A stretch of 64,000 nucleotides of DNA from Manduca sexta. Lineage: Eukaryota > Arthropoda > Insecta > Lepidoptera > Sphingidae. Positions 10,601 to 23,497 of this stretch are shown here, in pieces; the stretch's first letter is position 1; every line of letters begins with the position of its first letter. The stretch lies in contig NC_051132.1 of assembly GCF_014839805.1 (NCBI RefSeq), forward strand, positions 5,332,001-5,396,000. Reading direction: 5' to 3'. The notes beneath the pieces are model-generated. The model made no database searches, was not told the DNA's origin, and saw nothing but the letters and a program-made list of their open reading frames with translations. A program made the translations under genes and the position numbers.

Positions 10601-13515
10601 TTCGAATGCATCGTCAAAACGATAAGATAAAACACTTAATTAGATAGAAGTCACTTTTATTTTAGTTATTTCACGACACTTCACAAAGAATTCGTCTAAT
10701 ATGTACATGAGCACTACTGGAATATATTTCGTACGTCATACGAAGTCATATCGAGCGTCTGAACATTTTCGATATGACATACGTCCGCAACCAACCGTGT
10801 TCGCGGGCTAACTGCCAGCCAAAGTGCGGTTTTGGCAAGTTGGCGCACCTGTAGCGTTCGAAAATCAAAATTTTACGACAATATTCCTTATCATTGTAAT
10901 AAATACTTCATCGATTTTGACAAATGTCACTTATAGAGATAAAACCATATTATTGTGGAGGTAATTTTATTTTTTTTATTTTTACGAATTATAATGTCTT
11001 TTTAAATTTCAATTTATCAGGTTTTTCCAGTTTTCATTATTGATATTCTATCTTAATTGATTTTTAATTATTACCTATATTTGAACCCACGTGAAACATA
11101 AACCTGCATTTCAATTTCCTGCATCGGAAAATTACGACTGGAATTGGTAAGTATAGCATTTGAAATTAACTACAATTAACATTGGCTTCGGTTATTTTCT
11201 TTGCGATGTTTGTATGTAGAGCACATTAATTAGGTTACATGTCGAAACTCTGCTTATATTTTATATTATTTACTTTTGTTTTTGTACATATATACATATT
11301 ATGAATTTGTTCTTTCGTAATAATTTTAAACAATTTGTATTTTCATATAGAGTTTTATAGCGGGGAATAAATTTTCATAATTGTATTAATTTATTAATAA
11401 ATAGTAACATTTTGAAGGTTATTTTTTAATAAACATTACATTGGAATTGGAACTAAAGCAGCTTTTAATTGGGGCATCAATTACAATAGAATTTATTGAT
11501 CGAAACTGAAAAGTGAACTCTATTTTCTAAAGGAATAAAGTTTTATGCTAGTTACTTCGAGGAACTGAATAATGATTAGTGGAAATGTACATTTGACATA
11601 AATCCATAAATATGTCACTGGGTAGGCATTCGTTCACAAAACACATGCAATATCGATATTAAGTAATGATTTAGTATTATTATCACTCAAAAATATCAAA
11701 GTAATGTTGTCGTACGAACAGTATTATATAGATTAATACGAGGATGTTGGAAAAATATGAAAAATGAATCCATTTAGGAACCTACTTCTAACTCGTATAA
11801 AAATATCACGCGATGTGACCAATTTAACTGTTTAAGTAATTAAAGGTTAATTTGGTTAATTTTCTGGTATAGGGCCATAAACTTTTGGTTGATATGATGA
11901 TTTTCAAGCCAGATATTTTTTATAAGTACGTTAGTATTAGATCTATATTCAAATAATTTATGACTTAGGCTTTACGGTATAACATAAGAAGTCCGCTATA
12001 TTATTTTATTTTTATTGAAGCGAAACGAGGTTTTATTCTATCGAAGTTATTAGCTTCCGCAAATCGCGTGATAGGTTTAGAATTAGTTATTTGTAAACAA
12101 GTTCAGCGATTAATATCATTTTCTGAGTACAGTCATTTCTTGTGTTAAAGCCAAATAAAACATTAGATCGGTAGTTTCCGACGATTTACTTTAAAATGCA
12201 ATGAATAATTACGACAACAATGAATACTTTTGTTTTAAACAGATCTGAATCCGAAAAATCCTTGAATATAAATATTATATTGTTTATGATTGTTTTGTTT
12301 TCAGGATTTTGTCTAGCAGTTATATGTGAGTTTGCTTGGGTACTAGGCGTCTATTTCTAATGACAATACGTTGCGAGCATTATGGCAGATTGACGGCTAC
12401 AGTAGCCAGCAAATGTACTGAGTATTATAAAACTTACGAGCACAGTACGATATGCCATTGTATTTCCTACGATTACTATTGTACAATTGCCCTTTCAAAG
12501 TTCTAGGCGGTGTGACTATTATAGCCACTAGGCAGGCATATTTAATTAGTTTTTAGTGAAGTTCATTTGTTATTTTTATAAATTTACGTATTAGTTTTGG
12601 ATATGATATTTAAATACCGTGAGATGTAATAATGTTTTATGACTAACATATTAATTAGTAATTAAATATCGTTATATGCGTGGTAATTTTGCCAGCGTTA
12701 TGGGCATCTTTGCGCCAGGTATGGTCCTTTGCGGCCTCTTCGTTTTGGTTCAGAATATATGAGAATTATAATGCCTATTTTAATTGTGTAATTAATAAAT
12801 TCCATTTACCAGGTTTAAGAATAAAAAAAAATATATTATGAATATCATCCTAACCATACCTATTATTTAGCAAGTTGGTAACAAAATAAAGTAGTTAGAA
12901 GATAAACACTAAACAGCAATGCGAGCTTGCACTCAGTTTTTTGACCGCGAAACCGATTGCTATTTGCGACTATCTCTCATTCCCAATGGTCTGTTACGCA
13001 AGCCAATTACAGCACTATCTATTTTCACTGTTTGGTGGGATCACGTGGATTTGTTCTGCAAAACGTAGTCTTCATAGAGATGCAGTTTAGATTGAAAAGT
13101 GGGAACGTGCAGATTGATTGAAAGTGCAACTGTTATTGTACTGGTATTCAAATTTTTATGTTGGAATGCATTGTGTATCGATGTCTGCTTGCTATTATAA
13201 TTTTAAATGTTTTATGTTCATGTATATTGACGTGTAATTATATACTCATGTACGTTTTGTTTCAAACTTCGTGTGGAGGTAACACACCCTCGCATTTAAT
13301 GATATTCGTGACATAGGTCTTGAATTTTAATACTAAATCTAGAATAGGTATGCGACGGCATAATTGCTTTAAGTAATTATTTCTGCAAAGATGACACTTA
13401 ACCTTTTGTAAAATTTGTGCTACTGTCTCCATAAAGTAGTTTTAGGAGATAAAATAAATATGTCACATTCGATAGTCTCCCTCGCTCTGTTTCTTTTTGT
13501 CTCAAACTAATCTAT
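7700..13515. other. Long AT-rich non-coding region
   Basis: No protein domain, RNA gene or named element is recognised in these 5.8 kb. A short CA repeat lies at about 8478-8495. A small palindrome (tcatatcga ... tcgatatga) lies near 10746-10778, next to a locally GC-richer unique patch at 10780-10860. Another unique, less AT-rich patch lies at 12930-13130. These could be control regions or non-coding exons of a host gene outside the window, but nothing in the sequence proves it. Confidence 0.5.
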
Positions 13516-13517
13516 AT

Positions 13518-13988
13518 TCTCTATACTGTTTTCAAAGCTGAAGTGTTTGTTTGTTTGAACGCGCTAATCTCAGGAACTACTGATCGAATTGAAAAAATAT
13601 TTTAGTGGGAATAGCCTATTTATCGAAGCTATTTAACATCACGCTATGATGAATAGGAGCGAAGCATCAATGAAAAATGTGGCATAAACGGGGAACATTT
13701 ATTCCTTATGAAAGCTTCTGCGTAAATAGTTAAACATGTAGGTGGGTATTGTTACTCTTAAAAAGTTTTAAACAATATATTATAAAAATAAGAAATATTT
13801 TAATAAAGTCCCCAGTCGCATTTGTCGGCATGTCTCAACGCGATAAACTCAAAAGCTGCCCGGATTACCATAAAATTCATCATGGAGATATTTTTAGACC
13901 CTGGAAAAGATACAGGCTACTTTCTATCTAGCTGGAATTTATCCCGGAAAATTCATTCACGCGGGCGAAGCCGGGAGCAAAAGCTATA
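13518..13988 (+). mobile_element. Helitron-like element, degraded, single-unit interior
   Basis: It opens with tctatactgttttcaaagct and gtttgtttgtttgaacgcgc. It has one copy of the block that is tandemly repeated at 2824-3562 and closes with attcacgcgggcgaagccgg then caaaagCTAT in place of CTAG. The mutated terminus and weak 5' end mark it as old. It is the useful reference for the unexpanded form. Confidence 0.6.
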
Positions 13989-13989
13989 A

Positions 13990-16830
13990 TCGACGCATAG
14001 GAATTGCCATTTTCCCGCCTTTCTAAAAACTGGTGGGGTCGACTTTTTGATTTACAGTTATTTCTTCCGCCATGGTCGGTCCAGTCCTTTACCTTTATTG
14101 ATCAAAATTTACAATCCACCGTAAAGAAATAGTGATGTTTTTTCCTATCGGAATTCATGTCACGTCTTTGGCATTGAGATATATATTTAGGGTCTGTTTC
14201 ACAAGTTTAGTAAATGCTATTTGTCATATAAATGAATAAGCCGACATATAAATTGACGTTCTAAACTATGCTCCCAAAGAAATAGTTATAAAATGATCGG
14301 TATAATCTAATCGATGTTATAATCGACATAAGCTGTTTAATGCGATAACTGTTTAATAAAAATTACTTAGAACTTGTGATACGCGCCCATAGGATTATAA
14401 AAATGATTTAACTTTAATTTAAAATATTGTTTCAATTTAGAAATGGGGAAGTATTATAAATATATTATAAGAGTTTATAGGCAAAGAGTTTTATATCAGT
14501 CAATTTTAATGCACTGTGTGAAACAAATCTCGCACCAAAAGCTACTGGAATAACACATCGGTTCTGCACAAATACTAACAACGATATTTCCAAAAGAATA
14601 ATGGATGTTATACGTACGTTATACGATGTATGGGTCGATTAAGTATATTTCCCATTATGAATACTCGTATAAGACCTTCAGCTCTCATTCAACTAAAATC
14701 AATAAACATTAGCGAATTGAGGTGCATCATTTCAAATGAGGTGTGTTGAGTTTGACTCTGCTAAATATCCCAAGGCTAATAAATAAAATCTGTTCATATA
14801 ATAAAGTTTAATTTAATTTCGAAGTTTGATTCGTGAGGCTTACTGCACACTAAATAACGCAGACACATAAAGCAATATTTGTTTAAATTTAATCAAATAT
14901 TTACGAAGTTTTAAACAATCTAAAAGTGATTCATTCATTCGTGCGTATTAACCATTCGGTAATTCTCGTCTGTCAGCGGGTCTCTCAATCTCGTTCGTTC
15001 TACGTTCGAAACGATCCAAAACCAACAAATATGTATAGAATCAATCACGGCGTGGATTTAAATATGGAACGTTTATTGTGTAATGTTGGTTGCACTGGTT
15101 TTGCGTACATTTTAATTACACGTTTCGAAATTCAAAAGTTGGTAGTCTACATGATAAATTTGTGTTTGGTACTGCTCAGGAAAATTGCCGGGGGCCCTAA
15201 AACAATATTTTCCTGCAAGAGTGCAACTTACACAAGGTTCCCTTTTTATTATTGGTGTTAATGTAATTAATATTTATATTTTGTCGTCAGTTATTATGAC
15301 ATCATTTGTCTAAAATCACAAATATTTCGTAGATACTCATCATAAAGTATAATTTCCGGATACAATGATGTTAAAAATTAGATCGTGGATTATAGTTCCT
15401 TTGTTTCTTCTTAATATTTTAAAGTACACTCAATAAAGTAATACGATTCGTTTACTACTAGCGATTATAACTTTTCTAAGAGACAAGTCATTGTCACGAC
15501 AAAGGTAGAAAACCTTATCGCGACGATAAGATATATCTTGTAACATCAACGAGGTCGATGAACTTGATAAAAGGCTATTGAAATAGCGGTTAAGTTTATT
15601 AAAAGTATACTAGCTAATATCACAAAAAAAGTGTATTCTGTTACAAAAGAAAGAAAAATGATAAGTGTCTGAAATATTAAAATACAACAATATATATAAC
15701 TTTCTACAATATATTACTTTCTACAAAGTATTTTTTATCCCACAAGATTCCTTCCACCACAGAAAAACATTTGCGAGATACGCATTTTAATTTATTCCTT
15801 CGAGGTAATTGAACTGTAAGTACTCAAATCTATTCCAATGTTTTACGACTCTTAACAATAAATAATTTTATAAAAAATAATTATTATATATAAGAAATAT
15901 GCAATATTCTTGATTTCTAAGTGTACGCCTTGGGCGGTCGTCGTATAACAGAAGAATTTTATCCAGCGATTTATTCAAACGAGTGTCTAAAATGAGTTTA
16001 ACGTTTTAATGGAAATTGATGCTCCATTCGAAACGCTACTATTATCTTTTGGGAATTTTATTAAAATATATTTTTAATCCCTAATGACAAGATTGGCTGC
16101 ATATAAAAGCTCATTGTTTTTTTTATATTCTTTATTCTATTATCGTACAATGCTTGCTGATACATTAATAATTTAAATTAAAAAAGCATTGCATTTTTAA
16201 AATTTAATATTATTCAAAGGTAAGCTATCAGAAAGGTAATTTGTTTTAGCAATAATCCAATATTTTTTATTAGTTTTAACTGAAAAGAGTATGTAGGTAC
16301 AATTACTCATTTATCTAAACACGTTAATTGACAATTTAGATTTGAATTAAAGGATTGGATATACACGCATCGCTTAAGTTGGGAATAATTTAATTTTCAT
16401 CCATCTTTTGTCCTCTTTTGAATGGCTCCTACGATTGTACTTTTGTCTAAGCATGCTATGTTGCCGAAACAAATGACCAGTAATTCAAATGAATACTATA
16501 CTTTGATTTTTCTTAGTTTTCGAAGATTGTTTTATTCATCTTATCTATTATAGGTTTTGGACACCTAAATTTCATATTTTCATATGAAATGAATATTGCA
16601 AAAATTTTCGAATATACATTTTCACATGGCGGTAGGCGTTTGTCAAAAAAAGGCAGGGCAGAGTCCTTCAAGCCCCACTCTTGGGACTACAAAGACATTA
16701 ATAAACACCAGATATTAGTTGACTAATTCAAATAATAAATTAACTTCACTTTAATTAACAATTCCTTCTATTTATTGCGATAAATTAACTGTACATTTAT
16801 CAAGATACTAGTATCTTCCCTATACCTAGG
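13990..16830. other. AT-rich non-coding region
   Basis: I see no supported feature. The 111-codon frame at 14926-15261 has no recognisable domain and no splice context. Its first half lies in a less AT-rich unique patch (about 14925-15030) that could be an untranslated exon or regulatory patch, but this is speculation. Confidence 0.5.
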
Positions 16831-16834
16831 TATT

Positions 16835-17190
16835 GCTCGCGACTTCGTCCGCATGAAAAGCCTTTCTCGCTTCAAAAGCCCTTAAAATAAAGTATGACGC
16901 CGGCGCTATGTATTAAAAAAAAAACATAGTTTTCTATGCGGGAAAATTATTGTTGTATAAAGTTGCCTTTGGTTTAATCCGTCCATTTCATCTAAACCGT
17001 TTAATTGTTTCTGCATTGACGTTTTACAAATATACATAATATATAAGTCAATAAGCCTTTATTTTTACCACTTTAAATTATTTCTTGAAACATCTGTTTT
17101 ACTTGTTTTCCTTTTTTTGCCAAGGAGGCAACATACACACATACATTCAAATATTTTCACCAACTTTCGCATTTATAATATTAGTAAATA
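16835..17190 (-). repeat. Helitron-like or LINE-tail remnant
   Basis: It begins with gctcgcgacttcgtccgcat and has 'gcctttctcgcttcaaaa' and, near its other end, ctttcgcatttataatatta. This is the layout of the non-autonomous family also seen at 6600-6860. Confidence 0.5.
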
Positions 17191-17769
17191 TTTAAATAAG
17201 GTAATAATAGATATAAATTTGTAGACTATCTACATTTGTTACTATGTCTTTATAAACTATGGTTTTCTATAACACAGTATTAACTTAATAATAAGTCTCT
17301 ACGTGCAGTTTGATTCTTGTTCTAGAAAACCTACATTTTCCGTATAAAATTGATCTAAATAGTTATATTCTAATCATAAAACATATTTCAAAAAGCCATA
17401 TAATTTAGTACTTGTCAGAATCACAATATTTACAGAGTGGGCAAATTGCACCATGCCTCCCTAACGTGGCTTCTTTCTATCTTTTATTCTAGTTTCGAGT
17501 TCAATTAATATAAGTTATGTTACATTAAATATAACTATTAACATGAATATGCTATACAAGAACCTACTATGCATATCATCATAATTCATAAACAAACATA
17601 AATTGCTTTATAATTTCAAAACTGGTATATTAATATTTTATGAAGTAATAATGAATGTTAATTTGATATAAAAAGGAATAACATTTTATCAATTAATCGT
17701 GGGAAGCTAATCGTATACATAGATGTAAATTTTATGTTAAATAAAAAATAGGACATACGACTGAATGTT

Positions 17770-18280
17770 ACTACCAGTAATTATCGCGCAATATTTCGAA
17801 TTAAGGTTTTATGAACAAAACAAATTGACATATACATTAATAAAATACTCCTATAAATGATCTTCCTATTCGAAAGTGGACCAGAGTAATTTTTTTTTAT
17901 TGCTTTGAATGACGAGATTAGCTTGCCATTCGCCCAATGGTAAGCGATACGACCGCCCATAAACAGTAAAAACACCATCCAACACCTTGAATTACAAAGT
18001 ATTGTTTGGTATTCCACTGCGCTCGCCATCCTGAGACATGAGATGTTAAGTCTTATTATGTCCAGTAGTTCTGGCTATAATATCCTTCAAACCAGAACAC
18101 AAAACTGACTATACACTGCTTCTTGGCGGCAGAAATAAACATTGCGGTGGTACCTACCCAGGCGGACTCTTACATATGAGAGACCTACCACCAGTAATTG
18201 AAATATACATTAATACAAACCTATAAAATATTTCTATAAACGATCTTCTAATCCGTAGCGAGCTTGGACCAATCATAGTA
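17770..18280 (+). repeat. Interspersed repeat family 4, with direct flanking repeats
   Basis: The core at 17895-18200 has gaatgacgagattagcttgc, the tgagacatgagatgttaagt block and 'ggcggcagaaataaacattg'. The stretches at 17770-17880 and 18187-18280 resemble each other (accagtaatt ... atatacattaat ... aacgatctt or aatgatctt), so about 100 bp is directly repeated around the core. The open frame at 17781-18029 is a shadow. Confidence 0.6.
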
Positions 18281-18594
18281 AAGGTTGCTTGCATGCTTAC
18301 AGATGAGTTACTTAGGTTAGTTTATTCTTCTCATCAATGTGTAGTTATCGGTTATGATAGTGTATTCGAATCGGCCGTTAGAGGATACTAAAAAACTGCA
18401 AACACGGAGTTAGTTAATAATACTGAACAAAAATAGTTTGCTTTATTGTTGTACTCAACGTTTCAGTAATGGCTTGACTAATACAGTCGTATTTTATTTA
18501 ATCCAAATCTATAGAATTTAAAAAAAAAATATAGAATTTAAAAAATCCCACAAAAGCATAAATGTAGTGTATCGTTATTTTACACACAGGTGTC

Positions 18595-18695
18595 AAAGCT
18601 TTTCCCACTCGGATAGCGACCGCCGTACATAGGGTGTCATCGCCATAGCTGCCAACGTAAGTGTCTCGCGTTCTGGGATCAGCCTGTATATACTA
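18595..18695 (-). repeat. Interspersed repeat family 3, end fragment
   Basis: It contains cggatagcgaccgccgtaca and gcgttctgggatcagcctg, matching the inner part of the longer copies at 38795-39015 and 47330-47530 (orientation given relative to the latter). Confidence 0.65.
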
Positions 18696-19559
18696 GTCAA
18701 ACATTTATTTTAGACATTATTGTATGTGTAACAGAAAATAAAACAACAATTTCTTCTGTGAAGGTTGCATCAAAGTTGGTTGAATAATACATCACTTATT
18801 CATAATATATAAAATATTGTCATAAGCGAAAGTGAGGGCTTGGTGAGGTTATCGCGCTATCTTTCTCTCATGCACACAGCGTTATGGTCGGTGATATTCG
18901 GTGACGTCACAGTTTGTTACTGTTATTTAATAGCTACCCTTTCCTCCAAGTTTCAAAGCTTTATAACTTATTTACTGTTGCGTAGATTTTAAAATTTATT
19001 TTTCATACATGTATTTTAAAAAAGTGTCAAGTATCCTATTGAGTTAAATGTCGAGCAATTATCAACTCTCGTCTATTGACACTCTATTTAGACCCTATAA
19101 TACTAACTTTTAGGTGTATTGGGGTTATTTTAGTGTCTCAATATAAAAACACATGGAAGGAGCGAGGATATCCACTCAGAGGACCTCTCGCATGAGAAAT
19201 GTCTTCTATCTATACTGCACTTCAGATAAAACTAACAAAGTAAATCTACATCTAAGCAGTATATTATTTACTAAATATTGTTATTTTCAATTTAGTATTA
19301 AAATGTCGTTATTTCAAACAATTAGTGCTACGCTATTCGTAACCAATTAGCATAATATCTGTGCTGAAAGCAATTTAGTTCCTATCTTGAAATATCTATA
19401 GATAACATGTACAAGTGTTACTTTTATTTATATTATGGATTCGATAATGAATAATAAGAATTTGTATGCTCATATCCATAACATGTAAGATTTGGTAGTA
19501 GATAAAACTAACAAAGTATTCAACAACAAAACTAGGATTTTTTAAATAATTTTCTCGTT

Positions 19560-19645
19560 TTTGAGTTTCGTACCCCAATAGGAACCTTTATAGGATCGGT
19601 TTGTTGTCCGTCTGTCTGTTGGCAAGACCCTTTTCTCAGGAACAC
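19560..19645 (-). repeat. Fragment of repeat family 5
   Basis: It contains cgtaccccaataggaacct, ataggatcggtttgttgtcc and gtctgtctgt, then cccttttctcaggaac. This is the reverse complement of the end of the copy at 27735-28215. Confidence 0.6.
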
Positions 19646-19664
19646 GTAGAAGTATAAATAATAA

Positions 19665-19905
19665 TAATAATAGCAGTCCTGTGTTATAGGTATGTACTAT
19701 CCCACTGCTGGGCACGGGCTTCTTCTACTACTGAGAGGTATTAGGCCTTAGTCCACCACGTTGGCCTAGTGCGGATTGATAGACTTTACACAACCTCAAA
19801 ATTCCTATAGAGAACTTTTCAGTTATGTAGGTTTCCTCACGATGTCGTCCTCTAACGTTGAAGCAAGCAATAATTCACAAAGACTACACAAATCATATTA
19901 AAAGA
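19665..19905 (-). repeat. SINE family 2, 5'-truncated
   Basis: On the plus strand it reads from the SINE tail (cagtcctgtgttatagg) through gtccaccacgttggcctagt to the middle (ttcctcacgatgtcgtcc). The tRNA-like head is lost near 19905. Confidence 0.8.
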
Positions 19906-20382
19906 GATCAAGTTCAAATTAATATCAAATGCTCGGGTCTACGGCTTTGAAATCAAACATCACAAACACATTTATAATAGTAATATCTAATACGACTTCA
20001 ATTTTAACAACAAGCTCACAAATAAAACATTAACTCTAGATTACAAATGCAAAATCCACTAGACATACAATTCCAGCTCCAAGATGGTAGTGTCCAGGGA
20101 CTGTCGTATTCACAATTGTCCCCCCAGGTACAGTCAATTTCCTTAAACACACACTACGGTTTGAACAATGTATCAACATAATTATGCACGATTTGTTGAC
20201 TTTAACTCTAAGGGAAACTATAGGGTACTTTTCTACACTACGTTTGATACGGGGAGGGGCATGGGACGTTAGAAGAATAGTATTAAAGAGGTTTATTATT
20301 TTATAAATGTTATTATCAATTATTATATAACATTCCTCTTTATTTATAAAGCTTTTTTATACACTTTTATATTTATACTGCC

Positions 20383-20643
20383 TCGACTGCCTCGGTGGCG
20401 TAGTTGTATTGCATGTCCGGTACAATAGCGCTCTGAGGTCCTGGGTTCGAATCCCGGGTCGGGCAAGGTGATATTTGGGTTTTTCTGCTCAGTATCAGCC
20501 CGGAGTCTGGAATTTGTGCCCGATATGGCGATAGGCTCGCCCCCTATCACATCATGGGACGGAACATACTTGGCGAAAAGTGGGTGCCCTGGTTGCGCCT
20601 CTGCATACCCCTTCGGGGATAAAATGCGTGATGTTATGTATTA
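20383..20643 (+). repeat. tRNA-derived SINE family 1, near full length
   Basis: The tRNA-related head has an A-box-like tggcgtagttgtattgc and a B-box-like gggttcgaatcccgggtc. It is followed by the body (agcccggagtctggaattt, acatcatgggacggaac) and the 3' tail ccccttcggggataaaatgc. The two internal boxes would direct RNA polymerase III transcription. It is the best family 1 copy in the window and directly abuts the mariner element. Confidence 0.85.
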
Positions 20644-20645
20644 TA

Positions 20646-21949
20646 CTTAGTCTGGCCATAAATACTGTTACACTTAATTATAAAAAAATATTACATTTGA
20701 ATTTCGAATCTGTCATTTTTATACGATTGTTCATTGTGTTTTCTCATTTTGGCGCCAATACATTGTAAAATATTTTGCGATATTAAAATGGTGTGGGGTG
20801 ATAAAGAGAACCGAATCGCTGTGATAGCATTACACAAAGTAGGTATGGAGCCAAATGCAATTTTAAAACTCTCCATACACTTGGTATTAGTAAAATGTTT
20901 GTGTACCGGGCTATTAATAGGTACAATGAGACCTCCTCTGTTTGTGACAGAAAAGATCTGGCCGTCCACGTAGTGTTCGTACGAAAAAGGTGGTCAAAGC
21001 AGTAAGGGAAAGAATTCGAAGAAATCCTGTCCGAAAGCAAAAGATTTTATCTCGGGAAATGAAGATAGCACCTAGAACCATGTCGCGTATTTTAAAAGAT
21101 GACTTAGGACTTGCAGCCTATAAGAGACGCACTGGCCATTTCTTAACTGATAATTTAAAGAAGAATAGGGTGGTAAAATCGAAACAACTACTGAAGCGGT
21201 ACGCAAAGGGAGGTCACAGAAAAATTTTGTTTACGGATGAGAAAATTTTTACAATTGAGCAACATTTTAACAAACAAAATGACCGTATTTATGCTCAAAG
21301 CTCTAAGGAAGCTTCCCAATTAGTCGACAGAGTGCAACGTGGACATTATCCGACTTCAGTGATGGTTTGGTGGGGTGTTAGCTATGAAGGAGTGACTGAG
21401 CCATATTTTTGTGAAAAGGTATCAAAACATCGGCACAAGTGTATCAAGATACCATTCTTGAGAAGGTAGTTAAGCCCCTTAACATCACCATGTTCAATAA
21501 CCAAGTATGGTCCTTCCAGCAAGACTCGGCGCCGGGTCATAAAGCTCGGTCCACGCAGTCTTGGTTGGAATCGAACGTTTCGGACTTCATCAGAGCTGAA
21601 GACTGGCCGTCGTCTAGTCCCGATCTTAATCCGCTGGATTATGATTTGTGGTCAGTTTTAGAGAGTACAGCTTGCTCTAAACGCCATGATAATTTGGAGT
21701 CCCTAAAACAATCTATACGATTGGCAGTGAAGAATTTTCCCATGGAAAGAGTGCGTGCTTCTATTGATAACTGGCCTCATCGTTTAAAGGACTGTATTGC
21801 AGCCAATGGAGACCACTTCGAATAAGCTTTTTATATTTTTAATTGTTTTATATTTATGTATTAAACTGACACACTGTAAAAGTAATAAATGTTATTTGCA
21901 GTTAACAATTTTCTTTTTTCTTTATTACAATATTTATGGCAAGACTAGG
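20646..21949 (+). mobile_element. maT-type mariner (DD37D) element, decayed
   Basis: The element is about 1.30 kb. Terminal inverted repeats of roughly 25 bp are cttagtctggccataaata at the left and the reverse complement of its variant (atttatggcaagactagg) at the right. A TA target duplication lies at 20644-20645 and 21950-21951. The size, TA duplication and transposase type agree with the Tc1/mariner superfamily. Several single-base frameshifts make it non-autonomous. Confidence 0.88.
20788..21825 (+). pseudogene. Broken maT-like mariner transposase
   Basis: The start ATG (reading MVWGDKENRIAVIALH) lies about 140 bp inside the left inverted repeat. An N-terminal helix-turn-helix region is followed by the DDE/D catalytic domain: first Asp in FTDEK (about 21232), second in QQDSAPG (about 21525), third in NPLDY (about 21639). 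There are 37 residues between the second and third Asp, which marks the DD37D (maT) group rather than DD34D mariners or DD34E Tc1. Frameshifts near 20858, 20950 and 21425 split the reading frame, so no single protein can be made. The catalytic residues themselves are intact, so inactivation looks fairly recent or partly due to base-call errors. Confidence 0.88.
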
Positions 21950-21951
21950 TA

Positions 21952-22640
21952 TTTATATAACTTTAATAAAAAAAAACAATACATATAAAAATATAATAAA
22001 CGAGTCACTGTTCGATGGCGAAGCTCTAATAATATAATATTATTATTTTTATCTGGGAAATATGTAATTTCTTACTAAAACGTTCATTTTATATAATTTA
22101 GATCTATTTAAAACATTGAGTTCGATGTAATAGAAGCTAGATCATTTCAGTGCGACGGTTTCTTTGTAAGCCAAGAACGACAGAGCGCGGTGTGATATTG
22201 GACCAAGTTAAAAATACATAGTCATTTCAAATTGGCTAGTGTCTAGACTGAACGGAAGCTTATATTAGTTGCTTTCACTTAGCAGTGTAATAATCCGGCC
22301 AAACGCCTTGTGATAATTTTTCGATTTTATGCACAAATTTAAATAAAAAGTAGCAACAGATGTTTATTATAGATTTTAAATCTTGATAATATTATGTAAC
22401 TGCTATTTTTAAGCGGAAATCGTAGCGCCTGAATATCCTATCGTTTAATGATCTCTCCTAATTTAATGAAACAAATTAAATATGGGATTTAAAAGAAAAA
22501 AAAATAAAGGTTATCTTCTTCTAATTCCACTTGCCCTTTCTCATTTCAATGTGGAGTAAAAAATATACCTTTTTGCTTAGCTTTTAAGATCAGACGCCTG
22601 TCTGTATTCAATGCTACTAAAGAGTAATTAAAAGTTTTTA
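21952..22640. other. AT-rich non-coding stretch
   Basis: Nothing is recognised between the mariner and the next interspersed repeat. Confidence 0.5.
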
Positions 22641-22644
22641 TACA

Positions 22645-22765
22645 GGGTTGGCAAATTACCAGCACTCCACCTGATGGTAATTAGAGTAGGGTCCAGATAG
22701 TGTCGACTGACGAAAGATGGTTACCCTTTTCCAGTCGGTATAATTATGCCGGCCTGTTAAAAATA
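22645..22765 (+). repeat. Interspersed repeat family 3, fragment
   Basis: It contains ccacctgatggtaattagag, gtccagatagtgtcgactga and attatgccggcctgtt. This block recurs at 28545-28645, 28865-29080, 38795-39015, 46345-46460, 47330-47530 and 62599-62690. It is dispersed and non-coding; class not assigned. Confidence 0.75.
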
Positions 22766-23344
22766 ATGTAATATTAATGAAAGTTATATATATTTCCTTT
22801 CATGCAATGTGGCAAACAAACCAAAAGGCAAAACATATAAGTATAAGTTATAATAATACAAGTGAAAGCTCCTGCTATTCCCAGAATATGTAGATCCGTA
22901 CCAGTGTGTCGAACAAAAAAATGCAACACCAACAAAATGCAAAACAAACCACTGCCGTTGAAACTCGTAATATTTCTTACAAATAAAATAGTGCAACAAG
23001 TTGATACAGAATTTTTATGTACAAAGGTTTCAGTGAAAATCTATACTTTCCAACAGCACTTTCAGCAAAACACTACACTTGAGTGCATTCCTTTTGTAAA
23101 ATTGCTGATGGGTTCTTGTTGCACCAAATAAAATCAGTTTAATTTGAGATTTAAAGTGTGTGGAGAAACAGCATGAACTTAGAACTATTCGCAGGAAAAT
23201 TGGATCTGTAATGGCGTGTAAAATAAAGGAACAGTTCGCACGCCAAGTGAAGTGGATGAGTCATGTTACTTGCTTTTAAAGAAACAAAACTAAAGATTAT
23301 AGTACATCCAATGTAACTGACTTAAAATGTTCGAAATAACTATA

Positions 23345-23497
23345 CACAGACTGTTTCGGTGACGTAGTTGTGTTACGGTACGGCCGCAGTGCTCTTTCGA
23401 GTTCGTCCCGATTACATCATGGGACGGAATATATACAGCGAAAAGAAGGTGCACCAATTGCGCCTCTGCCTGCCCCATCGGGGATAAAAAGAGTCTG
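23345..23497 (+). repeat. SINE family 1, internally deleted
   Basis: The head ctgtttcggtgacgtagttg runs almost directly into attacatcatgggacggaat, so about 100 bp between the B box and the body is missing. The tail is ccccatcggggataaaa. Confidence 0.75.

Noticed and set aside
14926..15261. 111-codon frame as a host gene
   Set aside because: No recognisable motif, and no flanking splice or polyadenylation context. Chance open frames of this length occur in 64 kb.
20383..20470. Functional tRNA gene
   Set aside because: A and B boxes are present, but no cloverleaf can be closed, and the sequence continues into a SINE body with a typical 3' tail.
22862..23131. 89-codon frame as a small gene
   Set aside because: Overlaps an opposite-strand open frame in low-complexity sequence, with no domain or signal.
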